A stretch of 64,000 nt of DNA from Sipunculus nudus. Lineage: Eukaryota > Annelida > Sipuncula > Golfingiida > Sipunculidae. Below are positions 11,273 through 23,404 of this stretch, piece after piece. The stretch's first letter is position 1. Each line of letters begins with the position of its first letter. Under the pieces are notes generated by a model that was given only the letters and a program-made list of their open reading frames with translations, did no database searches and had not been told where the DNA came from. The stretch spans positions 73,888,426 to 73,952,425 of the forward strand of contig CM049309.1 in the NCBI GenBank assembly GCA_026874595.1, read 5' to 3'. The translations under genes were made by a program, and so were the position numbers.

Positions 11273-12668
11273 TATCTATCAACGGCGCCCTAACTATTTC
11301 AAACAGCAAAACTGATACCTAGACAATGATGGCGCTGTTGTTGGTAGTGTTGTGATAACGATAAGGTCTCCCATCTCATCCAGGACAGTGCGATGAAACT
11401 GAAAACAAAATAAACTTTTACGGGCATATGTAATATGTAACCACAGAACAAATCATGTGTCGTATAAATATTGCTAATGCAAAGATTAATTGACAATTAG
11501 GAAGGCAATACAGGGGGAGTGCGGTCAATGTAATCCTCCCCTAGCTTTTCAGAAGATAATATTTATATATTGTAAATGAAATACATAAAAATTAAGAATA
11601 ATAGATTTTGGCTTCATTTCTGAATTTATTATGAACTATTATTTATCTAGACCTGGTTTATAACTAACCTACTCTGGAAACATAATGCTTTATTTAAAAA
11701 AAATGTGTGTGTGTGCGTATGTATGTGTGTTGTCCCGACCACGCCTTCGAGTCATCCTCCTCCACCCTTGAATATAAATTTATGCCACTGATCGGAATTT
11801 TCAAATAAATTGCTAAGAAGTAAAATGAGTAAATCAAATTTAAGTCATCCCAAAGTTGTCATAGTTGTTCCACATAATGAAAACAGGTAACCCATAAACT
11901 TCCTCTCCTGACAACATTCTCAGGAGCAATTATAAAATTTGGGTACTGGATAGAAACATTATAACTGTTATTGTGCACCACTATAACAAAGTTGACTTCC
12001 AGTAAATTGAGCTTAAAAAGCTTTGAGCTTTACTTTGGCCAGACAGAAAATAGGTCTTATTATATTTTTTTATCGTCATTTGATCTTTTGTTATTTGGTC
12101 GGTTGTCTGTTGTCTGCTTACTCAAAATTTGAAAAAGGATTTTGATTATATTATTTGGCTAACTATTTGGCTGTGAAGCTAATCTGGATGACCTATAGTA
12201 TCACTTAAAAGAACTTTTTTTTATCATGAGAGAGGGAAGAGAGTTATTTACTGGTAATAGGATTCGCCTATGTTCTAGAGAGCAAGGCTCACCTATATTC
12301 CAACCATGGAGTTTGTTTAGCTGCATTTTATTTGTTTCTATGTTTGAATTGTATCCTGACGTAGGTATAGGTTGTCCCTGACCACTTTTTTGTTACCTTT
12401 CTTTAAACCTATTACGTGTTAAAAGCATTGGTCATGAAAATGTGCTTATATGAACGATTGAAATGAAATATGATATAATAATTTATAATATTTAAATCAA
12501 GATCAGGGGTTAATGCGTTTGGTCACCACATGTTCGTTTAATTTATATAGGGGACCCAAATAGGTGAGCAAAGTGATAGCCGTTTACGTGGTCAACAAAC
12601 TATAACCAGTATGGGTTTTTAACTCTAAAGGTATGCCAAAATGGCTATAATTCGTCATTGAACATAGA

Positions 12669-13052
12669 CAAGGCCCCGTGACATTCAGTGTAAAACTAGA
12701 TGATGGTCGAGTTTTCCGAAGGCACCAAGACCACCTTCATAAGCGATATCCAGACGAGACCCAGAGAGCTGAGCCGCAGTCTTCAGAAACAGATCCGTCT
12801 GTTCCTGATTCACCCGAGCTTATTAATCAGAGATCGTCACCTGCACCAGTCACGTGACCTGGTGGAACAATCAAACCGGCGGTCCTAGTGCCAGAGCAAC
12901 CGAACATCTCTGATGAGTCCAAAAAACAGCTGAACCAAGTCCCCCCCCCCCCCCTTGCTCGTCGATCTGGTCGCAAGGTTAAAGATTTGTTAGGTCCTTT
13001 CGTGCTACAGCTTTCTTTAGAAGCGCAAGATTTCCGCTGCCTCGGGAGCGTA
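12669..13052 (+). mobile_element. Gypsy-type LTR retrotransposon, 3' end of pol (degraded)
   Basis: Reading from about 12672, the frame gives GPVTFSVKLDDGRVFRRHQ followed by DHLHKRYPDE. This is the typical C-terminal end of a Gypsy-class integrase, where the polyprotein tail binds and threads the nascent provirus. A TGA interrupts the frame at about 12857. A further tail PLARRSGRKVKD follows a C tract at about 12960, in the style of Gypsy pol C-termini. The reverse transcriptase and 5' LTR are absent. It is a dead fragment lying directly before an LTR-like sequence. Confidence 0.7.
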
Positions 13053-13237
13053 TAGCCTTTTACACGTTACACAATGCTGGATATTGTGTGATTACATTTG
13101 ACTCTGAATCTTGATTATCTCATTTATTTTATTCCACAATTATTTAAGTTTAAATTATTGCAACCTGTAAACCCTGTAGACATTTGGCTTAAAGGACTGT
13201 AAAACTATATATAAGTGCTCTCTTAATGAAGGAGGAA

Positions 13238-13441
13238 TGTTATTTATGCATAACAGTTTTGATTGAGTAAATCTACAACTTCATCACAAATTCCTACGAA
13301 ACTATGCCTACGGAACCACACACACACGATTGCGCATGCTCAGCGCCATCTTGTATTTTCGACTGAATAAACTGGTTGTTGCCTGCACGATATCTGATCG
13401 TTTTTATCAAAGCTGTAGTCGTTATTGGGTCCCTTCCCCAA
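13238..13441 (+). mobile_element. 3' LTR of the Gypsy remnant
   Basis: A purine-rich tract (AAGGAGGAA, 13229-13237) is followed by TGTTATTTATGC. The next 200 bases hold GCGCATGCTCAG, CATCTTG and an AATAAA polyadenylation signal at about 13367, and they end near CCCCA. Polypurine tract, TGT start, signal order and position just after the pol tail all fit a 3' LTR. The right end is approximate and no 5' LTR is present for comparison. Confidence 0.6.
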
Positions 13442-13640
13442 TAATTATATATTTAATTGTATATTTATATTATTATATATTTATACATACATTTAAGTAA
13501 TGCCTCAAGCACTTGATATCCAGAGGGCTGCTCACGAGCATGTGACATTTTGAATTTCTACTAAAATCATCTGATATTCTACACATAGGTTATATTACAT
13601 TTTTGCAAGTATGTACTCACAATATAAATATTCGCTAATA

Positions 13641-13696
<56 letters not shown>

Positions 13697-14786
13697 TTGT
13701 GAGTGTTGGAGTGTGTGAGTCACCCCCATCCCCCCCCCACACACACACACACAACCTTTAAGATAAATTGACGCTATTGGTTCATTGAGTGTTGTATCTT
13801 CCATATCAAGCGACAAAATTGTACGTACCATACAATATTCCTGGAGCTTAATACTACGGGAATGTTGTCTCCTTGGCCTGTGTTTGTCGGTCCCAAAAGT
13901 CCCTACACTCCGGAATTTCCCTCCATTCCGCCTGGTTCCTGAGTCTTCAGAGATGTTCGGCTTCAATAGGATGCATGTAGAGGTCTCCCCTGGTATTAGT
14001 TGCTGCATCGAACAGTACGCATGGGAATTCCTTCTTTAAAAGTCGTGAACCGTGTATCTGTTCTGTAACACTGAGGAGGGAATACCTGCTATCAGTAGTC
14101 CTGTCCCGTTATACATGCTTTTGCATTTAGTTCCTCGCTTACGAAGAACGCTGTTCGTTAGGTGCTTGCACTAGGCTGACTAATCACGATCTGTATTAAG
14201 CAGAATGTGAGTGTTGTTATAGATGTCTCTTTTATTGTATGTATATGTGCAGCGTTGGCCGTTGCCATGACGGCATAGCCCGGCCCAGGCGTGGGTTCTG
14301 ACGTGTGTACTGTGTATCATGTTAGGTTCTTTGGATTGTTCAAGAAATGGAAAGTTCTCGGCTTGATGTGAAAGTTATAAATAAGGGGCTGTGTTTTAGA
14401 GCCAAGAGGAGAGGAGAGAAATATTCAAGCGGCCACAGAAGCGTGTAAGTCAGTTGTGGACCTTTTCCGATAAGTGCGGCAATTATAGATTTTCTTCTAA
14501 ATTTTTGATGGATTTTATATAGTCTTCAGTTTGCCTTTCGGATCACTGCAATGATTTCACTTTGGATTACAGTAGATCGATTTTGTGATTACACTGGCAT
14601 GTTATTCTCTGAGAAGATTTATGTGAACTGTTCATCCGGTTTATACATTTTAAAGGACTTGTCGATGTGACAGTGGTGGTATCCAGGTACTGTGCACTTT
14701 GCTTATTATGCTGTGTGATTATATTGATTTGCTGTTATACTGTTGTTATACTCCTAAAAGAGGGTGGTTACGGGGCGACATAAAAG
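13442..14786. other. Unassigned intergenic stretch with open frames on both strands
   Basis: Frames are open on both strands across about 13758-14039. The minus frame includes MQQLIPGETSTCILLKPN and GGKFRSVGTFGTDKHRPRR; the plus frame is 84 codons. Neither resembles a family I know, and neither has a visible splice or start context. A TATAAATAAGG string at about 14376 and a purine-rich stretch after it could belong to a retroelement. A (TA)n(GT)n microsatellite lies at 13648-13696. Confidence 0.3.
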
Positions 14787-14900
14787 CGGACCGGACAGTC
14801 TCGCTAGTGACGCTTGCTTTTCTGGTGAAGCGGTTGGAAAGCCGGACATGTGCGCCACCGCATGGGTTTGACTCCCGGATCTGCCCCGTATTTTACCCTG
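14787..14900 (+). mobile_element. tRNA-derived SINE fragment
   Basis: It begins GCGGACCGGACAGTCTCGCTAG. It has an A-box-like TGGTGAAGCGGTTGG and a B-box-like GGGTTTGACTCCCGG about 36 bases further on, the spacing of an internal RNA polymerase III promoter. The GGACAGTC head is shared with the inverted element at 15925-16108. It is too degenerate to fold as a real tRNA. Confidence 0.55.
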
Positions 14901-14949
14901 AACTATTTGCATTCGTAACATAATAAACAATGAACTATGGATATTCATT

Positions 14950-17180
14950 TACGTGTACTTAAAAATAATGTCATTTTAGGACAATGAAAATTACGGACCA
15001 CAGTAGAGGGTTTCAAATTCGCGTTAGTCACGAAAGGAAAATATCGCGAAAATAAAACCTTCGTGAATAAGACGTCCAGTTACACAGGTGATCATTCGTA
15101 TTTTTGTCTTGAAATTATTCAGGTGGATGTTTTACATGCTCTTTTATCTTATTCTTAATTTAAGTATGTACATTTGCAGGATTCCATTCAGGTTTGGAAT
15201 CATATTATTTTTGTATCCTTGTGTCACCCAGGCCCGGTGTATACCGGCCCTTGGTTTCTAATCATCCCTATTCCTGGGTCATAACATCGAAGAACCCCCA
15301 AATACGCACTCGTATGTCACGTTTTCACAAGGAGGCAAGAATATAAACGAATTTTCCACTGTGTCATTTAGACATCTTATTCACGGAGGTTTTATTTTCC
15401 ACAGTATTCACCTCTGTGCTGGATCTACTAAAGTCGCGAAAATAAAGCCAACCAAAGTATGTTTCGGATAAAGTTTTAGATGCCAGGTTTTTGGTTGGCT
15501 GCATTAAAAGTATTCAGCCTTTGGCACATACACACACAGAGATACACAATGCACACCGTGAAACGGAAGTTATTGCACGAACACAAAAATATCTGTATAT
15601 GCACAAAGCAATGGCGGATCAAGACCCCCCCCCCCCCCCCCCGGTTGAGCTGTAACAAATCTCATTTTATCTTTTCTATTCCTTCGCAATAAAATTATTA
15701 AGTGATCCCCAGTTTTTTACTTCCTTATTCATAAGTCGAGGGTATCAATGAACAGCTCTGTGATCTGTGATTTGGGTCAAATCACCCACCCTCGCCTCGT
15801 CTCTGCCACTGCATAAAACCATCATTTCAGTGGATATGCTGTTAAGTGAGTGATTGGGTCTTTTGACTCTTATCGATATTAACTTTATTTATTTTACATA
15901 GATTGTACAACTAGTTACTCGCAATGGCTCGGATGGTGGCTTTTGGTGGTCTTTTTAGGTGGAGGAAACCGGACGATCCTGATAAAACCACCGACCTCGG
16001 ACGGACAACTAAAACCGACTCTCATATAGCCGCGCAAGGATTCGAACCCAGGTCGCCAGCGGAGAAAGCAGAGCGTGGTAAATAACAATCGACTGTCCAG
16101 GCCCCTCTCATGGATATAGAAAAGCTGAAGATTAATACCGCGTCATTATCACGTCAAAAAGACAGAATATATCACTTGAATCTGAAGTTTTCTTTCTGTT
16201 GACATGGTGGTTCATTTTTCTTCGTGGTTAGAAAAATCAGAAACATAAAAACGGTAATTGCAAACCAACTTTAGGCAAGCAGGAAAGCCAAATGATTCAT
16301 ATATATTAAATAATAACTTATAAAAGTACCATCAATGTCAAAAGGTCTGAGTGGGGTGTTTGGTCAAAATTTCTATTGTCAGACTTTTGAAATTATGAAA
16401 TTATCGCATCCTAAAGTCACAGGTGGTAGGGATTTGACACCAAGCAAACATGATAATACTCTTATCTTTTCATTAAACGTATAAATTGGGAACATATTAC
16501 GGCGACTGTTGCTAGGGGACATTTTATCTGTTAAGCGTTTGAGATATTCTTGAATAGAAATATGGCACCGTTGAAATATGAATTTAAGATCCTGTAAAAT
16601 TATTTTTAATTGGGACATTTTTCATGTTGCACTCTATATGACAGTGTAGTGCCCGAGATTAATGCTATACAGGAATGATGAATAGCTTTGACCTTGACCA
16701 TGATTACTCTCTGTGACCTTCAGGCAACTCAAGATCAGTTACAACTGACTTAACATATTTTAAACCCTAATAAATCGATCCAATATAATTTCGTGATAAA
16801 TAGATGCGATAGTTACTGAATCATAGCTTAATACCTATGTAAAGATTGCAATGGTGACAATCTTGGAATTAATGGGGTCACATGGTTCGTAGAATGTTGT
16901 ACCCGTCTTTTTTCCCATTCCCTTAAATACAATTAAAGTGAAAGCAAGCACTATCTCATTCTTTTTCTACGGGACTTTGGTTTTAATTTATCCGCCATAC
17001 TCAATATTTTACCTCGGTCATGTTGGCCATCTTGGACTCTTGTGATAGAGGGATGAAAAAACTTGTTACCTAACGTGTTTCATTAATTCATATAATATTT
17101 TAGCTAAATCAGTCATTTTAAAAAATTTGAGCTTCAAATTCCTACAAAAATGCAATCCCGTGTACACCACCATGTTTTTT
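14950..17180. repeat. Third duplicated flank block
   Basis: It repeats parts of 7810-8640 and 44490-45760. Shared text includes CGCGAAAA.A..CCTTCGTGAATAAGACGT, ATTCAGCCTTTGGCACATACACACACAGA, AAAGCTGAAGATTAATA, and the Rattling landmark CCCTAATAAATCGATCCAATAT (16766/45652). It is interrupted by a SINE at 15925-16108. A sequence starting CAATGGCGGATCAAG next to a C tract lies at 15609. No gene is seen. Confidence 0.65.
15925..16108 (-). mobile_element. tRNA-derived SINE
   Basis: On the minus strand it starts GGCCTGGACAGTC, carries a strong B box (CCTGGGTTCGAATCC, at about 16039-16053), and continues into a non-tRNA body containing GGTTTCCTCCACC. It sits inside the duplicated block 14950-17180, which at 44.9-45.2 kb lacks it. 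This is consistent with a later SINE insertion. Confidence 0.6.
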
Positions 17181-19160
17181 TATTATTGTGCTGGTTACAG
17201 TTATTGACCGAAGGCAAAATGCAAGTCGAGGTATTTTTGGATGCAAGCCAGCTTGGAATTGTTATGTGGACCCGGAGATAAAAATAACTGGAGGCCTCAA
17301 ACTCCGATATCTATCAACCGCGCTCTACAAGTTTAAAGCCGCAAGTCTAATACATGGACAATGGTACCGCTGTAGTTGGCAGTGTCGTGTTAGTGATAAG
17401 GTCTCCCATCTTATCAAGGAGAGTGCTATGAAACTGAAAATAAAATTAGCATATACAGGCATATGAAATATATAACCACAGAACATATCGTGTGTCGTAT
17501 AAACCTTGTCAATGCTAGGATTGATAAAAGGGCGGCAGCACGGGGGGAGGGGTGGTCCCTATAATCACCCCTCTCCCCCGCTATTAAGAAAAAGATTATA
17601 TGATGTAAATGAAATATATTATTTATTGGAATTATAGGCTTTTGCTCCATTCCTGAGTTTACTGCGAAATATTACATATTATATACCTGGTTTAAAACTT
17701 ACCTCGACTGGAAATATAAAAGCTCATTTTTAAAACTTTATAAAAAAAAAACTGTAATGTATTTTAAATGTGTTTTATTGTCTGTGTGACACATTTCATA
17801 TAATGTCACCCTACCCACCCTTGAAGATAAATTTGCGCCACTGGCTGACAATCTTAGAATTTCCTATATAGATTGCTGAGAAGTAAAATTAATCTATAGC
17901 CGAGTTGCCTCCAGTTGTAAGTAACCTTACAATGGCTATATACAACGGCCAGGTAAAAGAAAGGCCCCATTAATTTGATTTTTATCGTCGTGTGCTCTTT
18001 GGTTATTTGGTTGGTTTGTCTGTTGTCTGTTTACTCTAATGTTAAAAATGGACTTTCTATGATATTATAATAAGGGTTAAGGCTATACCCAAGTAAGAGT
18101 GCAAAAGCTCACCTGTAATCCAACCATTGAGTTTGTTTAGCCTTGATTTATTTCTATGTTATAAAAAAAAAACAGCGTAGATATAGGTCGTCTCTGACCT
18201 TATTTTAAACATATTACGTGCTAAAAGCATTTATCATGGACATGGTAATGTGCTCATATAAAAGATTAAAATGAAATATGAAAATAGTAGATCCAAAAAG
18301 ATGAGCAAAGTGGTAAAAATCTTCGTGGTGAATAAACTATACAATGTTAAAGGTGCAGCCTATATAGTGACAAATAATCAACAAATAGTTTTCAATAGTC
18401 TTGGTGTTTATTCTGTAAATCTCATGGTGCATATACGGGATGTGCATGGGCAACAGAGGAAACAAAATATATATATCTATGAAATAAGCTTATACAGTCA
18501 TATTGAATACGTTACCACAGAACTAATAATGTGTCGTAAAAACATTGGTAATGCAAGGAGTGACAAAAAGGGCGGCAATACAGGAGAAGTATGGCCAATG
18601 TAATCATGCCCCGTGATATTCAGAGAATAAAATTCATATATTGTAAATTAAATATATCAATAATCAGAATTATAGACTTTGGCCCATTTTCTGAGTTTAC
18701 CATGAAATTGTATATATCTAGACTTGGTTTAGAACTAATATACTGGAAACATAATACCTTACTTTTTTAAACCGTTTACCTAAATGTGTCACACAGACCA
18801 TAAACATATGTATATGTGTGTGATGGTGTGTGTGTGTGTATGAACGATGTATTTTGTCCTAACCACGACTTCCACGCCTTCGACTCATCCATCATTGAAG
18901 ATGAATATATATTTCTGATTGGAATTTCCAAATAAATTGCTGAGAGGTAAAATGAATCAATAAGAATTAAGTCATTCACATTGTTGTCATTAAATCCAGC
19001 AAATTATTGTGTCACTTGTGCCTCATTATGCATATACATGTACCAGTAACTCATAAACTTCCTCTTCAGACAAATATAACTGCCAAGGTGCACCGCTAGA
19101 CCGAGTTGACTTTCAGTAAAGTGAGCTTATACGCAGCATCGTCAGCGGCATTGGTAACAG
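17181..19160. repeat. Upstream repeat units, copies 2 and 3
   Basis: Two successive units carry the same landmarks as 10441-12668: GATAAGGTCTCCCATC at about 17395, ACCACAGAAC...TGTGTCGTA at 17472 and 18515, GGGCGGCA.....GGGG at about 17530 and 18570. They lie directly before the copy B promoter. No gene is supported. Confidence 0.65.
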
Positions 19161-19224
19161 AGGAAACAATGTATATTTTTATGTGTATATATATATATAT
19201 ATATCCCCATGTTTTAGGAAGGGA

Positions 19225-19395
19225 TAATTTTGTAGGAGGAGCAAATTCACTTGTCATTCTCTCTAGTTAAATGTTTTTATTGGTCAAATCACATGGTGAA
19301 CTGTCATCACGTGACGGCAAGATCTCGCTGGCAGGACGTGCTTCCTCCTTGCTTAATGTTATAAAAAGGAGCCCTGTCGTCTGCTGAAGCAACCC
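19225..19395 (+). promoter_or_regulatory. Promoter of copy B
   Basis: In order there is a reverse CCAAT box (ATTGG, 19279-19283), a palindromic E-box TCACGTGA (19307-19314), and a TATA box TATAAAAAG (19360-19368), then GAGCCCTGTCGTCTGCTG, which should contain the start site. The same order, spacing and flanking text occur before copy C. TCACGTGA is the core bound by bHLH-zip factors (USF, MITF/TFE family); which one acts here is not shown. Confidence 0.75.
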
Positions 19396-19422
19396 ATGGG
19401 CGGGAGACAACTAGCTGATAAG
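19390..19422 (+). other. Copy B non-coding first exon with an upstream ATG
   Basis: The start is inferred about 30 bases after the TATA box. The donor is GATAAG/GTAAGG and matches copy C. The exon carries ATG at 19396-19398. Spliced to exon 1 this opens an upstream frame that overlaps and runs past the signal-peptide ATG to a TGA at 21561-21563. Confidence 0.6.
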
Positions 19423-21474
19423 GTAAGGTGACGCATAGCCTTTGAATACTTATTCCTTTAAATTTTTTTATCTATAAAGTCAAATCATGAGAAACGTATG
19501 GACACATTTTATTTACATAAGCTCTACCTGGTCTGTAGTTTCAAGAAGGATACATATCTTTTATATAGTCCATTTTCTATGATTAATTTATATATATTGA
19601 AGTGACCAAGAACATAAATAGGAACACTACAGAAGATTAAAAGATTCGCAAAAAAAAAAATCCGCGAAAATTAGCAGCGGCGATCCATTCATTTATTAGA
19701 AAATTTAATATTATTTTATTTTGGGTTGGCCTTTTGCATGTTTCCAAGTAAAAACCTGTTTATTTTATTATGGTAACATGTCTGAAAAATGTATTTTTAT
19801 CCCAAAATTGAATAACCTCGAGTCCTTTTTTAAGGGATATGTTTTGTTAGTTGGACCAAATGTAGATGGCCCTACAAGATTAGCAACTGATGAATGTTGA
19901 TGAATTTCTTCAGTTGATTTAGCTCATGTGGGACCGCTAGGAGTCACCAGCTTCAAACAGAGCTCGCTGGAAAGTATCTTTCATTGAAAGAGCCAACTAT
20001 TCAGTGAATTCCCTTTTTTGATTTTTGAACGTGTTAATTGTCTCAGGTTGAGACAACTGAGTGACCGCACATAAACTCCGTCAACATCCTAGATTACCCA
20101 ATCGGGGATATCACTAGAATCCTATACCTAGGCGGCTAAAATGATTTATATTAATTAAAATCGAAAGAAGTGTGTATCACAGTTTACCAACTCGATGGTT
20201 ACATCACAGGTCAGCTCTACCCACCAAAAGAAAGTACCTTCATTTAAATGACACATGTACACATTGCACTTAACCCTGTTAAGAAATTTACAATTAACAG
20301 TTTCTACTAAAACAAAAATGAATAACGACCGTCTCGATTTGCGTATCTTGCAATTATAAAACATTATTGGATTGATTTGGTTTTTTCCTTTAATATATTT
20401 TCCAAACCCTAAATAAATGTTGCAAGCATTAAATGACTCTGCACCAAACAGGGGCTAATCCAGGATTATGGAAGGGGATGGGGGGGGGGGGGGGGGGGGC
20501 AAGCCAGGAAGACATTGAAGGGGTCTTCTGGTCGAGGAAAGGGAGGGGGCTGGGGTCCGGGGGGGGGGGACAGAACTCCAGGACCATTAACAGAAGCACA
20601 CTGCCAATCATTAACAGCGGTAGCGGCACTTGGTGTCTGCATTTTGGAAAGACACCACTGTTGTGCAATATGTAATGGGTTATATAATATAATTACTGAA
20701 ATGGTGCAGATAGTAAAAACAAAAATTATTCAGTTTTCCATATACCTTTCAGATTTATTTTAAGGAAGCGAAACAAGAGCACAAATTAGCAACATTACAT
20801 GGTACCCGGCCTCATATAAAAAAAAAAACCGTGGGACTGAGAGATATCAGAGCTAACTATTACCCCCCTTAACTATAAGTTGACCGACCCATTGTTAAGC
20901 CACTCCTGTAGGGTTAAGTTGGCTGTCCTGGGGCAAAGTGTAAAAACATCTCTTCTTCTCAAGTGCTGGCACTGGACGTTGATTCAACGTTAAAACGTTG
21001 TCAAGGTTGAATCAACGTTGAAATCATCTTTACAACGTTGAATTAACGTTAAATAAACGTCTAGTGCCCATTGGGGAATGACCCAAACGTGGCCCAAATG
21101 GCCCACGTCTAGTCGTCACTTGGTTCAGTCATTTTGAAATAATCGAAATAAAGTGAAATTACAGTTGCCGCCGCAATTCTTCTAGTTCCCTGCTTATCAC
21201 GTTCAACTTACAGACCTGTTGGCCATTTGGTGATTTTAAACTTAAATTCCTGTATTGTTTTACAATACCTGTGCGAAAAATCTTACAGGACGACAAATTT
21301 TTTACCCATTTTATAACACTTCTACCGTGTCCCATAAACGCCGACGGGGAACCCATGTGTGGTAAGAAAAAGTTTGTAACGTGGATGAAATATTTTTCAC
21401 GATAAAATTATGCTATACCTTTATTGTTTCGTTGTTTACATTAATCCCTCTTACCTTCTTTCAGGTCCGCATTG
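19423..21474 (+). other. 5' intron of copy B
   Basis: It aligns with 48264-50774 of copy C, for example CAAATCATGAG.AAC.TGTGG.TACA and AGTGTATCACA.TTT.CCAACT. It carries a MITE-like palindrome at 20968-21068. A CAGGGGCTAATCCAGG end of the dispersed CAG family lies at 20449, next to G tracts at 20478-20500. ORFs of 60-80 codons around 20.4-20.7 kb come from the G tracts. Confidence 0.65.
20968..21068. mobile_element. Small MITE-like palindromic repeat
   Basis: The ends are near-perfect inverted repeats (GGCACTGGACGTT and, reversed, GGCACTAGACGTT). The interior is built from repeated TTGATTCAACGTT/CAACGTTGAATTAACGTT modules. It is absent from the C intron as far as I can align. No coding capacity. 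Target duplication is not evident. Confidence 0.55.
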
Positions 21475-21753
21475 ATTGTAATTGCCTATCCCTCAGCCAC
21501 TTCGAAGAAGAACGCCATGATACTGGTTCTACTGCTGGGCCTCCTAGGGGGCGTTGTGGGTGAAGGCGTTGATAAAACGCTGGTACCCGGGTCATCGGGA
21601 CACGAGGTGGTAGACGCAGCACTCGACACGATACAGAACACTTGTATCTTCAAGAACGATCGGCTCTTCTTCCGTCGCTTGGCTTATGTGGAGTCATATG
21701 CTGGAAAAAACGCCACGACATACCGTACCGGAAACAATGGTGGAATCTGGCAG
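21475..21753 (+). pseudogene. Copy B exon 1: signal peptide and start of lysozyme-like domain
   Basis: The acceptor is TTTCAG/GTCC. Translation starts at 21517 (AACGCCATGA, a better context than the upstream ATG), giving 79 codons to GGIWQ at the donor CAG/GTCTGT in phase 0. Residues 1-16 form a signal peptide (MILVLLLGLLGGVVG). The putative catalytic glutamate lies in RLAYVES, and GGIWQ follows. The exon itself is undamaged. Confidence 0.85.
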
Positions 21754-21775
21754 GTCTGTTTGAATAAAATATTAC

Positions 21776-21827
<52 letters not shown>

Positions 21828-22802
21828 ACCATTGTATTTACATATGATTGTAAAGAATATATCTATTGTTATCCCATTTATAACCAATAGTTTTACGATG
21901 TATACTTATTAGCATTCATTTAAGGGAGCAATGAAACGCAATGCTGATTCTGAGGGATTGTCTCAAGTGATAATGAAAGTGGATCATTCACTTCATCAAG
22001 CCATATAAGTCACACTTGTTCGAATCCTATGGAAATTTCTAATGTACATAGATTGTTTCAGTTTAATTGAATACAATTTACCGATTTTCCCCTTTAATAT
22101 TTGAAACAAAACATGTTAAAACCTTTTTGTGAAAAAAAAAATACAAAAGTGAAAAATAACTCCGCCAGGTCATCTTCCCCCTCCCCCCCCCCCCCTCCCC
22201 CGCCCCCCGAGACGCACCAAAATAGTAATGGGTGCTCTCTAGACCAGTCCTCTACAAAGTTTCATTTAATGGTTCAGTAATTTTTATGTTAACTTTGTCC
22301 TTGTCGGCAAAGGTTCCGGAGAGTTGACAACTTGGTCGATTAATAGAAGGTAATTTAGTAGCAAAAAGCTGGAACCTATTTACCGATCCTACCGTTCTGC
22401 GTATATGCCTGACACATATTGGCTCGGTCCCCCATCTGCCGGTGGCACTGCACAGCAAACTCATTGGCCTATCCGAAGATATTCTTGGCCAGATAACAAA
22501 TTTTATAATTTATGTAGCCGAAAGTGCATCAGTTTCCAGCTTACCACATTAATGCATTTTTTATCAGATTTATGATAGGTGGTTGATAGAATATTAAATA
22601 AAATGAAATCAAACCCACCATGTAATATTTGATGATAGAATATAACTAAAAATGAGAAACACATAGAATATTACCTAATATGAGAAACATATATAGTCTG
22701 TGCCAAATCAAACGTATGGAAACTTAATGGAAATATGACAAACCCCTTTGCCCACTGTTACCCAATCAACAATCTGCCGCTGGCCCAGAGGGGTAGATGG
22801 GT

Positions 22803-22853
<51 letters not shown>

Positions 22854-23249
22854 TCAAGGACTTAGACATGGATATGTCTGGAGCTTTTATCCCAGTTAAT
22901 TGTGAGTACGATTGTGCGGGTGGATGTTAAAGTGCTGCTTGTAAATGAATTTAAAAAATAATATTTATTTTTATTTAAATATGGCATAAAAAGTCTTCTT
23001 GAACAGAGATATCAAGATCTCTTTACCCAAAAAGATACTTTTAAAGCAAAGCCATATTTGTGTTATTCCCCCACTCATGCGATTCTCACGGAGATCGTTT
23101 ACAAATGATTCGCCAGATGGAAGCAAAAGATTCTGGTACAGAGCAGCTGTGTGCACCATTCTTTATTTTTTCAAGGGGACGCATTTTATTGCGTGCAGTT
23201 TCCTACCGCAAATTCAAACATATGTGTCACAGACAACGATATATTGCAG
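21754..23249 (+). other. Copy B intron 1
   Basis: It contains (TA)n at 21782-21824 and 22806-22849 and a C-rich tract at 22183-22208. TGTAGCCGAAAGTGCATCAGTTTCCAG at about 22514 is shared with C intron 1 (51565). No gene is seen; ORFs at 22.97-23.27 kb run into exon 2 from the intron. Confidence 0.7.
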
Positions 23250-23404
23250 GTGAACCAAACAATGTTTAGAGAAACCCAGAGTTCAGCAGCAACCCGATTC
23301 CTCCGGAACCATATTAACAAAATATCACGTGACCTCAAAGTGAACTGGAACACAGTTAAATGGACCGATTTAAGGAAGCCGCTGTACTCTGCCCTCGCCG
23401 CCAG
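23250..23404 (+). pseudogene. Copy B exon 2: lysozyme-like domain, middle
   Basis: This exon is 155 bases, phase 0 to phase 2. It encodes VNQTMFRETQ ... NWNTVKWTDLRKPLYSALAA with no stop or shift. The W-x-DLRKPLYSALAAR block is the most conserved part of the domain between B and C. Confidence 0.85.

Noticed and set aside
12909..12930. CTGATGAGTCC hammerhead-like string in the Gypsy remnant
   Set aside because: No matching GGAC-GAAA arm follows; it lies in former coding sequence and is a chance match.
20429..20763. Glycine- or proline-rich ORFs on both strands
   Set aside because: They arise from G tracts at 20478-20500 and 20560; not shared with the copy C intron.
21472..21912. 146-codon ORF covering copy B exon 1
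   Set aside because: The part after GGIWQ is read-through of the donor into a TA-rich intron; the real exon ends at 21753.
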